From the NCBI RefSeq assembly GCF_900103455.1, contig NZ_FNHI01000005.1:1-64000 (forward strand): DNA of 64,000 bases, in the 5' to 3' direction. The position numbers and the translations under genes are program-made. This document shows positions 1 to 8,208 of this stretch, one piece after another. Below the pieces are notes generated by a model, which ran no database searches, had not been told where the DNA came from, and worked only from the letters and a program-made list of their open reading frames with translations. The DNA is from Streptomyces wuyuanensis. Lineage in GTDB: Bacteria; Actinomycetota; Actinomycetes; Streptomycetales; Streptomycetaceae. Position 1 is the stretch's first letter. Each line of letters begins with the position of its first letter.

Positions 1-1
1 G

Positions 2-334
2 TTCTTCACCTCCTGCGGGATCACCGTCGAACGCGTCCTGACCGACAACGGAGCCTGCTACCGCTCCCGCGACTGGCGCGACACCCTCGCGGCAGCCCAG
101 ATCACCCACAAACGCACCCGCCCCTACCGGCCCCAGACCAACGGCAAGGTCGAACGCCTCAACCGCACCCTGCTCGACGAATGGGCCTACGCCCGCCCCT
201 ACCGCTCAGAGCAGGAACGACGCGACGCCTTCCCCGGCTGGCTGCACACCTACAATCACCACCGCGGACACACCGCGCTCGCAGGCAAACCACCCGCCAG
301 CCGCGTCCCCAACCTCACAGGGCAATACACCTAG
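2..334 (+). CDS. IS481-family transposase, C-terminal part (cut by window edge)
   Basis: Open from the window edge to a TAG. The 110 visible residues are the end of an rve/DDE integrase core: a LTDNG motif carries the second catalytic Asp and KVERLNRTLLDEW carries the catalytic Glu, followed by YNHHRGHTAL and a typical IS481 end (SRVPNLTGQYT). The protein would catalyse cut-and-paste or copy-and-paste movement of its own element. The amino-terminal HTH and first Asp lie outside the window. Its stop codon shares the self-complementary tetramer CTAG (331-334) with the stop of the convergent adenosyltransferase gene, so there is no room for a right terminal inverted repeat after the stop. IS481 is preferred over IS3 because of the motif spacing; fairly sure of a DDE transposase, less of the exact family. 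Confidence 0.8.
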   Translation, partial: FFTSCGITVERVLTDNGACYRSRDWRDTLAAAQITHKRTRPYRPQTNGKVERLNRTLLDEWAYARPYRSEQERRDAFPGWLHTYNHHRGHTALAGKPPASRVPNLTGQYT

Positions 335-903
335 CGCTCTCCGCCCGGCACCCAGAGCACGTCCCCGACCTGCTTGTTCGCGGTCCTCGCAAGGATGAAG
401 AGCAGGTCGGAGAGCCTGTTGAGGTACGTCGCCGTCAGCGGGTTCATCGTCTTGCCGTGCACCTCCATGGCCGCCCAGGTGGAGCGCTCGGCCCGCCGTA
501 CCACCGTGCACGCCTGGTGCAGCAGCGCGGCGCCCGGCGTGCCGCCGGGGAGGATGAACGAGCGCAGCTTCTCCAGATCCGCCAGGAAGCGGTCGCAGTC
601 CGCCTCCAGCTTGTCGATGTAGTCCTGTTGCACGCGCAGCGGCGGGTACTCCGGGTTCTCCACGACGGGTGTGGACAGGTCCGCGCCCACGTCGAAGAGG
701 TCGTTCTGGACCCGGACGAGAACCTTGACGACCTCCTCCGGCAGCCCGCCGAGCGCGACGGCGGTGCCGATGGCGGCGTTCGCCTCGTTGGCGTCCGCGT
801 AGGCGGAGATGCGCACATCGGTCTTGCTCGTGCGGCTCATGTCGCCGAGCGCCGTGGTGCCCTTGTCGCCGGTGCGCGTGTAGATGCGCGTCAGATTGAC
901 CAT
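331..903 (-). CDS. PduO-type ATP:cob(I)alamin adenosyltransferase
   Basis: A 190-residue protein that transfers the 5'-deoxyadenosyl group of ATP to cob(I)alamin to make coenzyme B12. The family's N-terminal ATP-binding signature is present (TRTGDKGTT, residues about 8-16, then SKTDVRISAYADANEANAAIG), and the C-terminal helix carries the conserved RRAERS and NRLSDLLF motifs. Length is normal for the family (about 185-195). It starts with ATG at 903. The product is the cofactor for isobutyryl-CoA mutase (29911-31611) and MeaB's client enzymes encoded in this window. Its end is intact even though a transposase ends on the same CTAG. No cobalamin riboswitch is visible upstream. Very likely correct. 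Confidence 0.95.
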   Translation of the reverse strand: MVNLTRIYTRTGDKGTTALGDMSRTSKTDVRISAYADANEANAAIGTAVALGGLPEEVVKVLVRVQNDLFDVGADLSTPVVENPEYPPLRVQQDYIDKLEADCDRFLADLEKLRSFILPGGTPGAALLHQACTVVRRAERSTWAAMEVHGKTMNPLTATYLNRLSDLLFILARTANKQVGDVLWVPGGER

Positions 904-1222
904 GCGGCCAGCCTAAGGCCGGCCCGTAATCACCAGCGGGCGCGCGACGACAGCCACGGCACCTCGCTGCGTTGTCGGATCACCCGAACACGCCCGGTAT
1001 GAGGGCGCTCTCTCCGCCTTGCGATGCACCGCATCTGACGCCGCGCGCTGATCCACCGGTGATGACGGGACAGCCCTTGGCCGTGCCCGGGCACCCGACC
1101 GGCCTCCGGTGTGATGTCCGTCATCTGAGACGTGACGCGCATCTCTTCGCCGCCACACGGTGCCCCGCGGCCGATAGCCTCCGCAGAGATCCGTATGTAA
1201 ACGTGTGTTAAGGGGTGCAGCA
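904..1222. other. divergent intergenic region, no gene
   Basis: About 320 bases between the divergently transcribed adenosyltransferase and 3-hydroxyacyl-CoA dehydrogenase genes. It must hold both promoters. The last 40 bases are less GC-rich, with GTATGTAAAC near 1194, a possible -10 region for the rightward gene. Open frames here have no ribosome-binding site or protein-like composition. I see no riboswitch, tRNA or clear inverted repeat. Confidence 0.5.
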
Positions 1223-2071
1223 GTGGCCAGGAAGCTCGCCGTCATCGGGGCCGGACTCATGGGGTCCGGCATCGCGCAGGTCTCCGCCCAGGCGGGCTGG
1301 GACGTCGTGCTGCGTGACGTCACCGACGCGGCCCTGACCCGTGGCACCGACGGCATCAAGGCCTCGTACGACAGGTTCGTCGCCAAGGGGAAGCTCGAAG
1401 CGGCGGACGCCGAGGCCGCGTTGGGGCGCATCACCACGACGACGGACCTCGAGGCCGTCGCCGACGCGGACATCGTCGTGGAGGCGGTCTTCGAGAAGCT
1501 CGAGGTGAAGCACGAGATCTTCCGTGCGCTCGACAAGCTCGTACGGGACGAGGCGGTGCTCGCCTCCAACACGTCCGCCATCCCGATCACCAAGATCGCT
1601 GCCGTGACCGAGCGGCCGGAGCGCGTCGTCGGCACCCACTTCTTCTCGCCCGTCCCGATGATGCAGCTGTGCGAACTCGTCCGCGGCTACAAGACCAGCG
1701 ACGAAACGCTCGCCACCGCACGCGAGTTCGCCGAGTCAGTGGGCAAGACCTGCATCGTCGTCAACCGCGACGTCGCCGGCTTCGTGACCACCCGGCTGAT
1801 CTCGGCGCTCGTCGTCGAGGCCGCCAAGCTGTACGAGTCGGGCGTGGCGACCGCGGAGGACATCGACATCGCCTGCAAGCTCGGCTTCGGCCACGCGATG
1901 GGGCCGCTGGCCACCGCCGACCTGACCGGTGTCGACATCCTGCTCCACGCGACGAGCAACATCTACACCGAGTCGCAGGACGAGAAGTTCGCGCCGCCGG
2001 AGCTGATGCGCCGGATGGTGGACGCCGGTGACATCGGGCGCAAGAGCGGGCAGGGCTTCTACAAGCACTGA
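1223..2071 (+). CDS. 3-hydroxybutyryl-CoA (3-hydroxyacyl-CoA) dehydrogenase
   Basis: A 282-residue NAD(P)-dependent dehydrogenase interconverting 3-hydroxybutyryl-CoA and acetoacetyl-CoA. The N-terminal Rossmann motif GAGLMGSG (about residues 8-15) is textbook, the catalytic region shows SNTSAIPIT and GTHFFSPVPMMQLCE (catalytic His in the latter), and the C-terminal dimerisation domain ends with GRKSGQGFYKH. The frame opens at GTG 1205, but GTG 1223 is preferred: AAGGGG at 1210-1215 is well spaced and the protein then begins two residues before the Rossmann strand. With the acetyl-CoA acetyltransferase at 19981 it could supply C4 acyl-CoA for the mutase pathway. A perfect hairpin follows the stop. 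Confidence 0.93.
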   Translation: MARKLAVIGAGLMGSGIAQVSAQAGWDVVLRDVTDAALTRGTDGIKASYDRFVAKGKLEAADAEAALGRITTTTDLEAVADADIVVEAVFEKLEVKHEIFRALDKLVRDEAVLASNTSAIPITKIAAVTERPERVVGTHFFSPVPMMQLCELVRGYKTSDETLATAREFAESVGKTCIVVNRDVAGFVTTRLISALVVEAAKLYESGVATAEDIDIACKLGFGHAMGPLATADLTGVDILLHATSNIYTESQDEKFAPPELMRRMVDAGDIGRKSGQGFYKH

Positions 2072-2083
2072 ACACCGACCCCG

Positions 2084-2114
2084 GGTACGCAGGGGCCGTA
2101 CGCCCCTGCGTACC
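2084..2114 (+). terminator. hairpin terminator after the dehydrogenase
   Basis: Perfect 12-bp inverted repeat (GGTACGCAGGGG and its complement) with a 7-base loop, 12 bases after the dehydrogenase stop. There is no U-tract, as is usual in Streptomyces. Confidence 0.75.
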
Positions 2115-2206
2115 GTCACCCCTCAGGGTGAATTCGGTATCGGTTCGCTTACAGACGGCAACTTCTCTGCCTGTGCGGCAGTCAGTTGGTGCAAAGAAAT
2201 AGGCAG

Positions 2207-2245
2207 TCGAACCTCGCGGTCGAACGCGACAATCGAACGCAGGGT
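2207..2245. repeat. three TCGAAC direct repeats at 13-bp spacing
   Basis: TCGAAC occurs at 2207, 2220 and 2233, exactly 13 bases apart, each preceded by G or A. The array lies 58-96 bases upstream of the STAS gene start and looks like a cluster of protein-binding sites (iterons), although 13 bp is not a helical turn. Confidence 0.5.
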
Positions 2246-2302
2246 CGGGAAGTCGACGTACAAGTCAGACCTGACGGACAAAGGCACTCTCGGGGAGCGC
2301 AT

Positions 2303-2626
2303 ATGCACATCAGGGGCGACCATGCCGAGCTGGTCGTCGGGGGCCGCCTCGACGTCCGGAGCGCGGCGGACGCCCGAACGGTCCTGCACTCGGCCGTCGA
2401 CGACGGAGTGGGCGATCTCGTGCTCGACCTGAGCAATCTCGACTCCTGGGACGCCACCGGTCTCGGGGTCATCATGGGCGCGCACCGACGGGCCGGCCGC
2501 TGCGGCCGACGCCTCGTCCTGCGCGGTGTACCGCCGCAGATGCAGCGGCTCCTGGTGGCCACCCGGCTGCACCGCATCCTGGCCATCGAGGGCGGAATCG
2601 CCGCAGAGTCCCTGCCTCGGGTCTGA
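2303..2626 (+). CDS. STAS-domain protein, anti-sigma factor antagonist-like
   Basis: A 107-residue single-domain STAS protein of the SpoIIAA/RsbV/BldG type. Such proteins bind anti-sigma factor kinases and are switched by phosphorylation of a Ser in the motif D-S-S/T-G-L-G. Here the segment reads LDSWDATGLGVIMG, so the phosphorylated Ser is replaced by Ala, with a Thr next to it. ATG 2303 is preceded by GGGGAGC and lies close to the conserved first strand (HIRGDHAELVVGG); longer readings upstream have no family similarity. No anti-sigma kinase gene is adjacent; the next gene is a membrane NTPase. The Ala suggests a form that cannot be switched off at the usual position, but this is inference. 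Confidence 0.85.
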   Translation: MHIRGDHAELVVGGRLDVRSAADARTVLHSAVDDGVGDLVLDLSNLDSWDATGLGVIMGAHRRAGRCGRRLVLRGVPPQMQRLLVATRLHRILAIEGGIAAESLPRV

Positions 2627-2844
2627 GCGGACGACACCCGCCAGGGCGCCCATTCATCACGAGACCGTGACGTCCTGGGGCGCCCGGCACCCCGGCTGTT
2701 CCCCGACACCCGGCGAGCGTCTAGGCTCCGGTCGCCTGCCTCTTCACGAACCCACACGGCGGGCACCGGACCAGAAGCGGCAGCGGAGCGTGCAGACCGG
2801 CCGGGAGGGGCTTCCGCACGAGACGCCATCTGGGGGCTTTGACC

Positions 2845-5460
2845 ATGGACCCGAGGAATCCGGGACCGGACGAGTACGGCCGCGACGACGACCGCAGCGG
2901 TGACGAGGCCGGCAGTCCGCAGCGACCGCCGCGCGACGCGGTGCCGCCGGAGTTCGCCCATCAGAAGGCCGCGCCCGCACGCACGGTGCGGGTGGTCGCC
3001 GGCGACTTCGCGCTCACCGTCAACCCGGTCGACGGCAGCGAGATCGAGCCCTGCCGCCCCGACGGGGAACCCGCCGCCCCCCTACGGCACACCACCGAGG
3101 AGCGCGACGAGCTGCGGCGCGCCGGGCGGCCCCCGCTCCCGCCCGGACCGGCCGCCCCGGCACTGCCGCTGCTGGAGCGTCAGGAAGAGCGTGAGCGGCT
3201 CGTACGGCTCCTGGGGCGCGGCCGCACGGTCCGGCTGACCGGACCGGCCGGATCGGGCCGTACCGCCCTGCTGGACGCCGTCGCCGACGACTGCGCGGAC
3301 CTCGCCCCCGACGGCGTCGTCCGCCTCTCCGGGTACCACCGCACACCGGCCGAGCTGCTGTACGAACTCTTCAGAGCCGTCCACAACGCCCCGCTGCACC
3401 GGCCCGACCGGACGGAGCTGCTGCGACACGTCCGCGAGATCGGTGCCGTCGTCCTCGTCGACGACCTGGAGTTCGGCGGCGGAGCGCTGGACGAACTCCT
3501 GGACTCGACCCCCGAATGCGCCTTCCTGCTCGCCGCGACCCCCGACGTCGCGGCGCCGTCCGCCGACTCCCAGGTCGAAGAGGTGTTCCTCTCCGGACTC
3601 GAACGCGGCACGGCGCTGGAGCTCCTGGAGCGGGCCGTGGACCGGCCTCTCACCGACGAGGAGGCCAACTGGGCCGGCGACCTCTGGTTCGAGTCGGAGG
3701 GGCTGCCCCTGCGCTTCGTCCAGGCCGGTGCGCTGCTGAGGCAGCGCGACGCCCTGCGCAACGTCCCCGAGGAGCGGGACGACGACGATGACGACGACGG
3801 GGACAACGTCTTCGGCGACGGGCTCGACATCCCGCTGCCGACGCTCGGCGAAGGCGCCGCGCCCGCCGCCCTGCTCGCCTCCCGGCTCAGCGAGTCGGCC
3901 CGCGACGCCCTCCGGTTCGCGGTCGCCCTCGGCGGTGAGGTCCCACACCAGGCGCACCTGCCCGCGCTCGTCGGCGACACCCACGCGGACGCCGCGCTCG
4001 GCGAACTGACCAGCTGCGCCCTGCTCAGCCCCGTCGGCTCCCGCTACCGGCTGGCGGCCGGAGTCGCCGCTCAGCTCGAGGCCGCCGGCTACGGCGAGGG
4101 AGCCCTCGACCGCGCCCACACGGCCGCCCGGCACTACGCCTGGTGGGCGGGGCACCCCTCGGTGACGCCCGCGCGGGCGTCCTCCGAGGCCGACGCGATC
4201 CTCGCGGCGCTGGGTTCGCTGGTTCCCCCGCAGGAGACCGGGCACGCCAGCACCGCGGTGCTGCTGGCCCGCAGCGCGGCACCCGCGTTCGCGGCCGGAC
4301 TGCACTGGCAGGCGTGGGAGCGCACCCTGCGAACCGGTCAGGAAGCGGCCCGGACGGCAGGCGAGGTCGCGGAAGAGGCCTACTTCCTCCACGAGCTGGG
4401 CGTGCTGGCTCTCTGCACGGGCGGCCTCGACCGGGCGCGTGCCGAGCTCGAGGCGTCCATAGCCATGCGCGGAGCGCTCGCCGACAAGCGCGGCACGGTC
4501 GCCGGCCGGAGGGCGCTGGCGCTCGTGACCGACCGGGAGGGAATCCGGCTGCCCGGCACGGGTACGCCCGAAGGCGAGGGTGCCCCGGCGGTGCGCCCCG
4601 AGGAGCCGGTGTCCCCGGCCATGGGCGCCACGGCCGTCTCCCCGCCGCTCGAGACACTGGTGACCCGCCGCGACTCCCCGGCCTCGCTGCCCGGTGTGAT
4701 CGCCGGCGCCCGCCGCCTCGTGGTCTCCGGCCCCCGGCGCCATCTGGTCGCGGCCGGAGCGGGCGTCCTGCTGGCCGTCGTCCTCGGCACGGTGGTGACG
4801 CTCGGCGCGACCTCCGACGACGAGACTCCGGCGAACCGGGTGACCAACGAGCAGTCGGCGAACGAGGGCGAGGGGAGCGACGGCCTCGACGCGGACGAGC
4901 CCGCCGGCGACCCCACCAGCCGCCCCGCGGACGGCACCACCGGCGGTACGGGCGGCACCCCCGCCGCCCCGGGCACCGCCCGGCCGGGCGAGAGCGGCTC
5001 GGCGGGCGACCCGTCCACTCCGGGCAGCGGTTCCTCGGCGGGCGGCTCGGGCACGAGCGGCTCCGCGACCGGCGGTTCGTCCTCGACGTCGGGCGGCACC
5101 ACCGGGGGCTCGTCGTCGACGGGAGGTTCACCCGCGACGGGTGGCACGTCGACGGGATCCACGGGTTCACCGACGGACGGCGGCACGTCCACCGGCCCGA
5201 GCGGCGGTACGACGGACGGCGGTACGACCGACGGCGGTACGACGGACGGTGGGACCACCGACGGCGGCACCACGGACGGCGGTACGACCGACGGCGGCAC
5301 GTCCACCGGCCCGAGCGGCGGCACCACGGACGGCGGTACGACCGACGGCGGCACCGCGGACGGGGGCACCACCGAGGGCGGTGCGTCCTCCTCCGGCAGT
5401 ACGGGCACGTCGACCAGCCCCAGCGGCAGCCAGGCGGGGCCCAGCAGTTCGTCGACCTGA
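2845..5460 (+). CDS. membrane-anchored STAND-like NTPase with Thr/Gly-rich extracellular tail
   Basis: About 871 residues. After an acidic disordered start comes an ATPase module: Walker A GPAGSGRT (about 133-140) and Walker B VVLVDDLEF (about 206-214), then a winged-helix and helical repeat region to about residue 580, as in signalling NTPases. A single transmembrane helix (about 633-655) separates this cytoplasmic part from a Ser/Thr/Gly-rich tail of about 215 residues with tandem GGTTD units. An Asp run (DDDDDDDG) lies near residue 316. ATG 2845 is chosen over TTG 2839 because of GGGGGC at 2832-2837. The family is known in Streptomyces only as ATP-binding protein; function unknown. The tail may be surface-exposed and glycosylated, which is inference. 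Confidence 0.8.
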   Translation: MDPRNPGPDEYGRDDDRSGDEAGSPQRPPRDAVPPEFAHQKAAPARTVRVVAGDFALTVNPVDGSEIEPCRPDGEPAAPLRHTTEERDELRRAGRPPLPPGPAAPALPLLERQEERERLVRLLGRGRTVRLTGPAGSGRTALLDAVADDCADLAPDGVVRLSGYHRTPAELLYELFRAVHNAPLHRPDRTELLRHVREIGAVVLVDDLEFGGGALDELLDSTPECAFLLAATPDVAAPSADSQVEEVFLSGLERGTALELLERAVDRPLTDEEANWAGDLWFESEGLPLRFVQAGALLRQRDALRNVPEERDDDDDDDGDNVFGDGLDIPLPTLGEGAAPAALLASRLSESARDALRFAVALGGEVPHQAHLPALVGDTHADAALGELTSCALLSPVGSRYRLAAGVAAQLEAAGYGEGALDRAHTAARHYAWWAGHPSVTPARASSEADAILAALGSLVPPQETGHASTAVLLARSAAPAFAAGLHWQAWERTLRTGQEAARTAGEVAEEAYFLHELGVLALCTGGLDRARAELEASIAMRGALADKRGTVAGRRALALVTDREGIRLPGTGTPEGEGAPAVRPEEPVSPAMGATAVSPPLETLVTRRDSPASLPGVIAGARRLVVSGPRRHLVAAGAGVLLAVVLGTVVTLGATSDDETPANRVTNEQSANEGEGSDGLDADEPAGDPTSRPADGTTGGTGGTPAAPGTARPGESGSAGDPSTPGSGSSAGGSGTSGSATGGSSSTSGGTTGGSSSTGGSPATGGTSTGSTGSPTDGGTSTGPSGGTTDGGTTDGGTTDGGTTDGGTTDGGTTDGGTSTGPSGGTTDGGTTDGGTADGGTTEGGASSSGSTGTSTSPSGSQAGPSSSST
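5176..5385 (+). repeat. 15-bp tandem repeat coding for GGTTD units
   Basis: Near-identical 15-base units (GGYGGTACSACSGAC) encode GGTTD six times, then GGTSTGPS, then GGTTD twice, GGTAD and GGTTE. The 8-residue GTSTGPSG block also occurs twice. Such in-frame arrays change copy number easily between strains. Confidence 0.85.
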
Positions 5461-5506
5461 CCGGGGGCGGCGCGCCGCGGACCCCGGGCAGGTGCCCGCC
5501 GTGCAC

Positions 5507-5531
5507 GGGCCGCGCCCCACGGGCGCGGCCC
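5507..5531. terminator. bidirectional hairpin between convergent genes
   Basis: Perfect 11-bp stem (GGGCCGCGCCC) with the loop CAC, between the NTPase stop (5460) and the convergent nucS stop (5654). Confidence 0.7.
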
Positions 5532-5653
5532 GGTCGGTCCGGGCGGTCGTACGGAAGCGCGACGGCAGGCGGCCGGTACGGGGCGGGCGCGGCCCCGGCA
5601 TGAACGCGGGCGGCCAGCACCACGGCCCGCCGTCCGCGTTCTCGTGCCTTCCG

Positions 5654-6316
5654 TCAGAACAGGCGCAGCTTGTCGTCCTCGATGCCGCGCAGGGCGTCGT
5701 AGTCCAGCACCACGCAGCCGATCCCGCGGTCCGTCGCCAGGACGCGTGCCTGGGGCTTGATCTCCTGCGCCGCGAACACACCGCGGACCGGGGCGAGATG
5801 GGGGTCGCGGTTCAGCAGCTCCAGATAGCGGGTGAGCTGCTCGACCCCGTCGATCTCACCGCGGCGCTTGATCTCCACCGCCACCGTCGCGCCGTCGGAG
5901 TCCCGGCAGAGGATGTCCACGGGGCCGATCGCCGTCGGGTACTCGCGGCGGATCAGGCTGTAGCCGTCGCCGAGTGTCTCGATACGGTCTGCCAGCAGCT
6001 CCTGGAGGTGCGCTTCCACGCCGTCCTTGATGAGCCCCGGGTCCACACCCAGCTCGTGGGACGAGTCGTGGAGGACCTCCTCCATCGTGATGATCAGTTT
6101 CTCGCCCGTTTTGTTGGTGACCGTCCAGACGTTGTCCTCCCCCTCCTTGAGGGTGCAGGGAGGCGACATCCAGTTCAGCGGTTTGTACGCCCTGTCGTCG
6201 GCGTGGATGGAGACACTGCCGTCCGCCTTGACCAGGATCAGACGGGGAGCGGAGGGCAGGTGGGCGGTGAGCCGGCCGGCGTAGTCCACGGAACAGCGGG
6301 CGATGACGAGACGCAT
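5654..6316 (-). CDS. nucS: mismatch-specific endonuclease NucS/EndoMS
   Basis: A 220-residue homologue of NucS, the enzyme that replaces MutS/MutL mismatch repair in actinobacteria by cutting both strands at G-T, G-G and T-T mismatches. The N-terminal domain begins [16 protein letters not shown]; the C-terminal RecB-like nuclease shows the PD-(D/E)xK residues in GPVDILCRD and VAVEIKRRG (about residues 141-165). The last residues DDKLRLF match the C-terminal sliding-clamp-binding motif known for the family. The start at 6316 gives the conserved beginning; an upstream ATG at 6373 adds 19 unrelated residues. Stands alone, convergent with the NTPase gene. Very confident. Confidence 0.96.
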   Translation of the reverse strand: MRLVIARCSVDYAGRLTAHLPSAPRLILVKADGSVSIHADDRAYKPLNWMSPPCTLKEGEDNVWTVTNKTGEKLIITMEEVLHDSSHELGVDPGLIKDGVEAHLQELLADRIETLGDGYSLIRREYPTAIGPVDILCRDSDGATVAVEIKRRGEIDGVEQLTRYLELLNRDPHLAPVRGVFAAQEIKPQARVLATDRGIGCVVLDYDALRGIEDDKLRLF

Positions 6317-6564
6317 GGTGCGCAACGCTACTCGACCGACCTCCTCGCGCGCGATTCCTCCACTGTCGCGCACCCTGCCCCTGTCCGAGTCCCTACGGGT
6401 CGCCCCTCTTGTGCCCTTACGTTATTGGCCGGTTGTGTTCCCATTCTCCTGGTGCGGACCAGACAGCGCGCATAACGTGGAAGCAGGAGGTCGCCGTTCG
6501 TGCACTCTGCGTCGTCTTCAGCGCCGTGCCGGGCATGATCGGTCGCCTCCTTCCCTGCCCGTAA

Positions 6565-6583
6565 GACCCCGTTCGACGGGGTC
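6565..6583 (+). promoter_or_regulatory. stem-loop in the leader just before the ribosome-binding site
   Basis: GACCCCGT and ACGGGGTC form a perfect 8-bp stem around a TCG loop. It ends two bases before the GAGAGGAGAA ribosome-binding site of the gene at 6599. It could be an mRNA stabiliser, a protein or small-RNA target, or an attenuator. Confidence 0.55.
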
Positions 6584-6598
6584 GCGAGAGGAGAACCC

Positions 6599-6991
6599 AT
6601 GTCGCTCGACGTCTCACCGGCGCTGTTGGAACAGGCCGAGCGAGGCGAGGTCGACGAAGCTGCATTCGTCGACTGCGTCCGGACCTCCCTGCCCTATGCA
6701 TGGGAGATGATCAGTTCTCTGGTGGCTCAGCTGAAGGTGGACGGCGGCGAGTTCGCCGACAACCAGACGCCGCCGCCGGACGAGCAGGCACGTGGTCAGC
6801 TGTTGCGCGCGCTCGCGAGTGATGCCATCCGGGGTGCGCTGCAGCGGCACTTCGGGGTACGGCTCGCTTTCCAGAACTGCCATCGCGTCGCGGTGTTCCC
6901 GCTGGACTCCTCGGTGGACGAGCGGCTCGCCCGCTTCACTTCCGTACGGGCCCAGTTGCTCAACCAGTCGCCCGAACTTCGCGACTGCTGA
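6599..6991 (+). CDS. conserved SCO5389-like protein, function unknown
   Basis: A 130-residue soluble protein with no signal peptide or membrane segment. It resembles the Streptomyces family represented by S. coelicolor SCO5389 (recognised from memory). The sequence is mostly helical with a conserved-looking acidic N-terminus (ALLEQAERGEVDEAAFVDCVRTS) and a motif RHFGVRLAFQNCHRVAVFPLD near the C-terminus. ATG 6599 has a strong AGGAGA ribosome-binding site. The leader carries an unusual stem-loop (6565-6583). Neighbours are nucS (divergent) and a flavin monooxygenase (convergent), which give no functional hint. Confidence 0.85.
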   Translation: MSLDVSPALLEQAERGEVDEAAFVDCVRTSLPYAWEMISSLVAQLKVDGGEFADNQTPPPDEQARGQLLRALASDAIRGALQRHFGVRLAFQNCHRVAVFPLDSSVDERLARFTSVRAQLLNQSPELRDC

Positions 6992-7076
6992 TGTCTTCCG
7001 CTGCCGCTCCGCATCGCGGGAGGCGTCATGGATGCCGGGGCGGCAGCCTCCGCCGGACGACGGGCCGGGGGAGGCG

Positions 7077-7104
7077 TGCGGGCCGTACGGTCGTACGGCC
7101 CGCA
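7077..7104. terminator. bidirectional hairpin between convergent genes
   Basis: Perfect 13-bp inverted repeat (TGCGGGCCGTACG and complement) with a 2-base loop, between the SCO5389-like gene and the convergent monooxygenase gene. Confidence 0.75.
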
Positions 7105-7122
7105 TCCGCGGCGGCGCCCCGC

Positions 7123-8163
7123 TCAGCGGAGCAGCGGAAGCACCTCGGCGCCCAGCCGCCGCACGTTCTCCTCCGTCGCCGCGAGATCGCCCGAGCCCTC
7201 GGAGAGGAGCGCGAAACGGTTGATGCCGGTGCGCTCCGCGGTCGCCGCGAGCCGGTCCGCCGCCAGCCTCGGCGGGCCTACCGGGTGTAGCCGGCACAGA
7301 AGCTCCGTGTAGGCCACGGGGTCGCGCATCGCGCGCCGGCGCCCGTCGACCGTCACATGTGCGTCCAGGCCCTGCTTCAGCCAGCCCGGCATCGCCTTGA
7401 CGAGGGTCTCCTCCGCCGCCGTGCGGCTGTCGGCGATCTGCGCCACGCCGGCCGACACATGGCCGGCCTGAGCCACCGTCTCCGGGGCGTGGCCCGCCGC
7501 GAGGGCGTGGCCGCGCCACAGGGCGACCATGTCCGCCTTCTCCTCGTCACCGCAGTGCATCCCGAGGAGCATCGGCAGTCCGCGCTCGGCCGCCAGCCGT
7601 ACCGTCGAGGGGGAGGTGCACGCCACGACGACCTCGGGACCCGCGGGGCCGTCGACGTCGTCGCCGATCAGGTCGTCGGGGCGCGGAACGACGGGGACCT
7701 CGCGGAAAGCGAATCGTTCCCCCTCGGCCCCCACACGGGCCTCCCGCAGCCAGCGCAGCAGCAGGTCCAGCGACTCGGGGAAGTCCTTCTCGTACGCCGC
7801 GAGACCGGCGCCGAAGACCTCGAGGTCGACCCAGGGGCCGCCGCGGCCCACACCGAGGGAGAACCGGCCCCCCGACGTGAGGTGCAGCAGCGCCGCCTGC
7901 TCGCCCAGCGCCACGGGGTGGGCGGTCGGCAGCACGCTCACCGCGGTGCCCACCCGGATCCGTTCCGTGCGGCCGAGCAGCAGCGCCGCCAGGGTCACGG
8001 CCGACGGGCAGACCCCGTAGGGTACGAAATGGTGCTCGGCCAGCCAGACCGAGTCCAGTCCGGCGGCCTCCGCCGCCTCGGCGGACCGCACGGCACGGTG
8101 CAGCGCCTCTCCGTGCCCCTGGCCCGGGAACTGGGCGGCCAGTACAAAAGCTCCAACGCGCAT
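7123..8163 (-). CDS. LLM-class flavin-dependent oxidoreductase
   Basis: A 346-residue member of the luciferase-like monooxygenase superfamily, (beta/alpha)8 barrel enzymes using FMN or F420. Family features include MRVGAFVLAAQFPGQ at the start, AEAAGLDSVWLAEHHF (residues about 28-43), RIRVGTAVSVLPTAHPVALGEQAA and GRFSLGVGRGG. ATG 8163 is set by a full AAGGAGG site nine bases upstream. The substrate cannot be deduced. It is a single gene; the divergent region to the zinc-site protein carries nested inverted repeats that may be an operator. Confidence 0.9.
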   Translation of the reverse strand: MRVGAFVLAAQFPGQGHGEALHRAVRSAEAAEAAGLDSVWLAEHHFVPYGVCPSAVTLAALLLGRTERIRVGTAVSVLPTAHPVALGEQAALLHLTSGGRFSLGVGRGGPWVDLEVFGAGLAAYEKDFPESLDLLLRWLREARVGAEGERFAFREVPVVPRPDDLIGDDVDGPAGPEVVVACTSPSTVRLAAERGLPMLLGMHCGDEEKADMVALWRGHALAAGHAPETVAQAGHVSAGVAQIADSRTAAEETLVKAMPGWLKQGLDAHVTVDGRRRAMRDPVAYTELLCRLHPVGPPRLAADRLAATAERTGINRFALLSEGSGDLAATEENVRRLGAEVLPLLR

Positions 8164-8208
8164 CGCCTGATGCCTCCTTGCGGCCGACGCGGCATTCCCC
8201 CCACACAG

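Noticed and set aside
904..1222. Cobalamin riboswitch before the adenosyltransferase
   Set aside because: No B12-box-like sequence in the right strand and place; the CAGTGGC at 1221 overlaps the start of the opposite gene.
5141..6475. Plus-strand Arg/Ala/Pro-rich frame across the NTPase tail and nucS
   Set aside because: Frame-shifted reading of the tandem repeat joined to the antisense of nucS; no start signal or domain.
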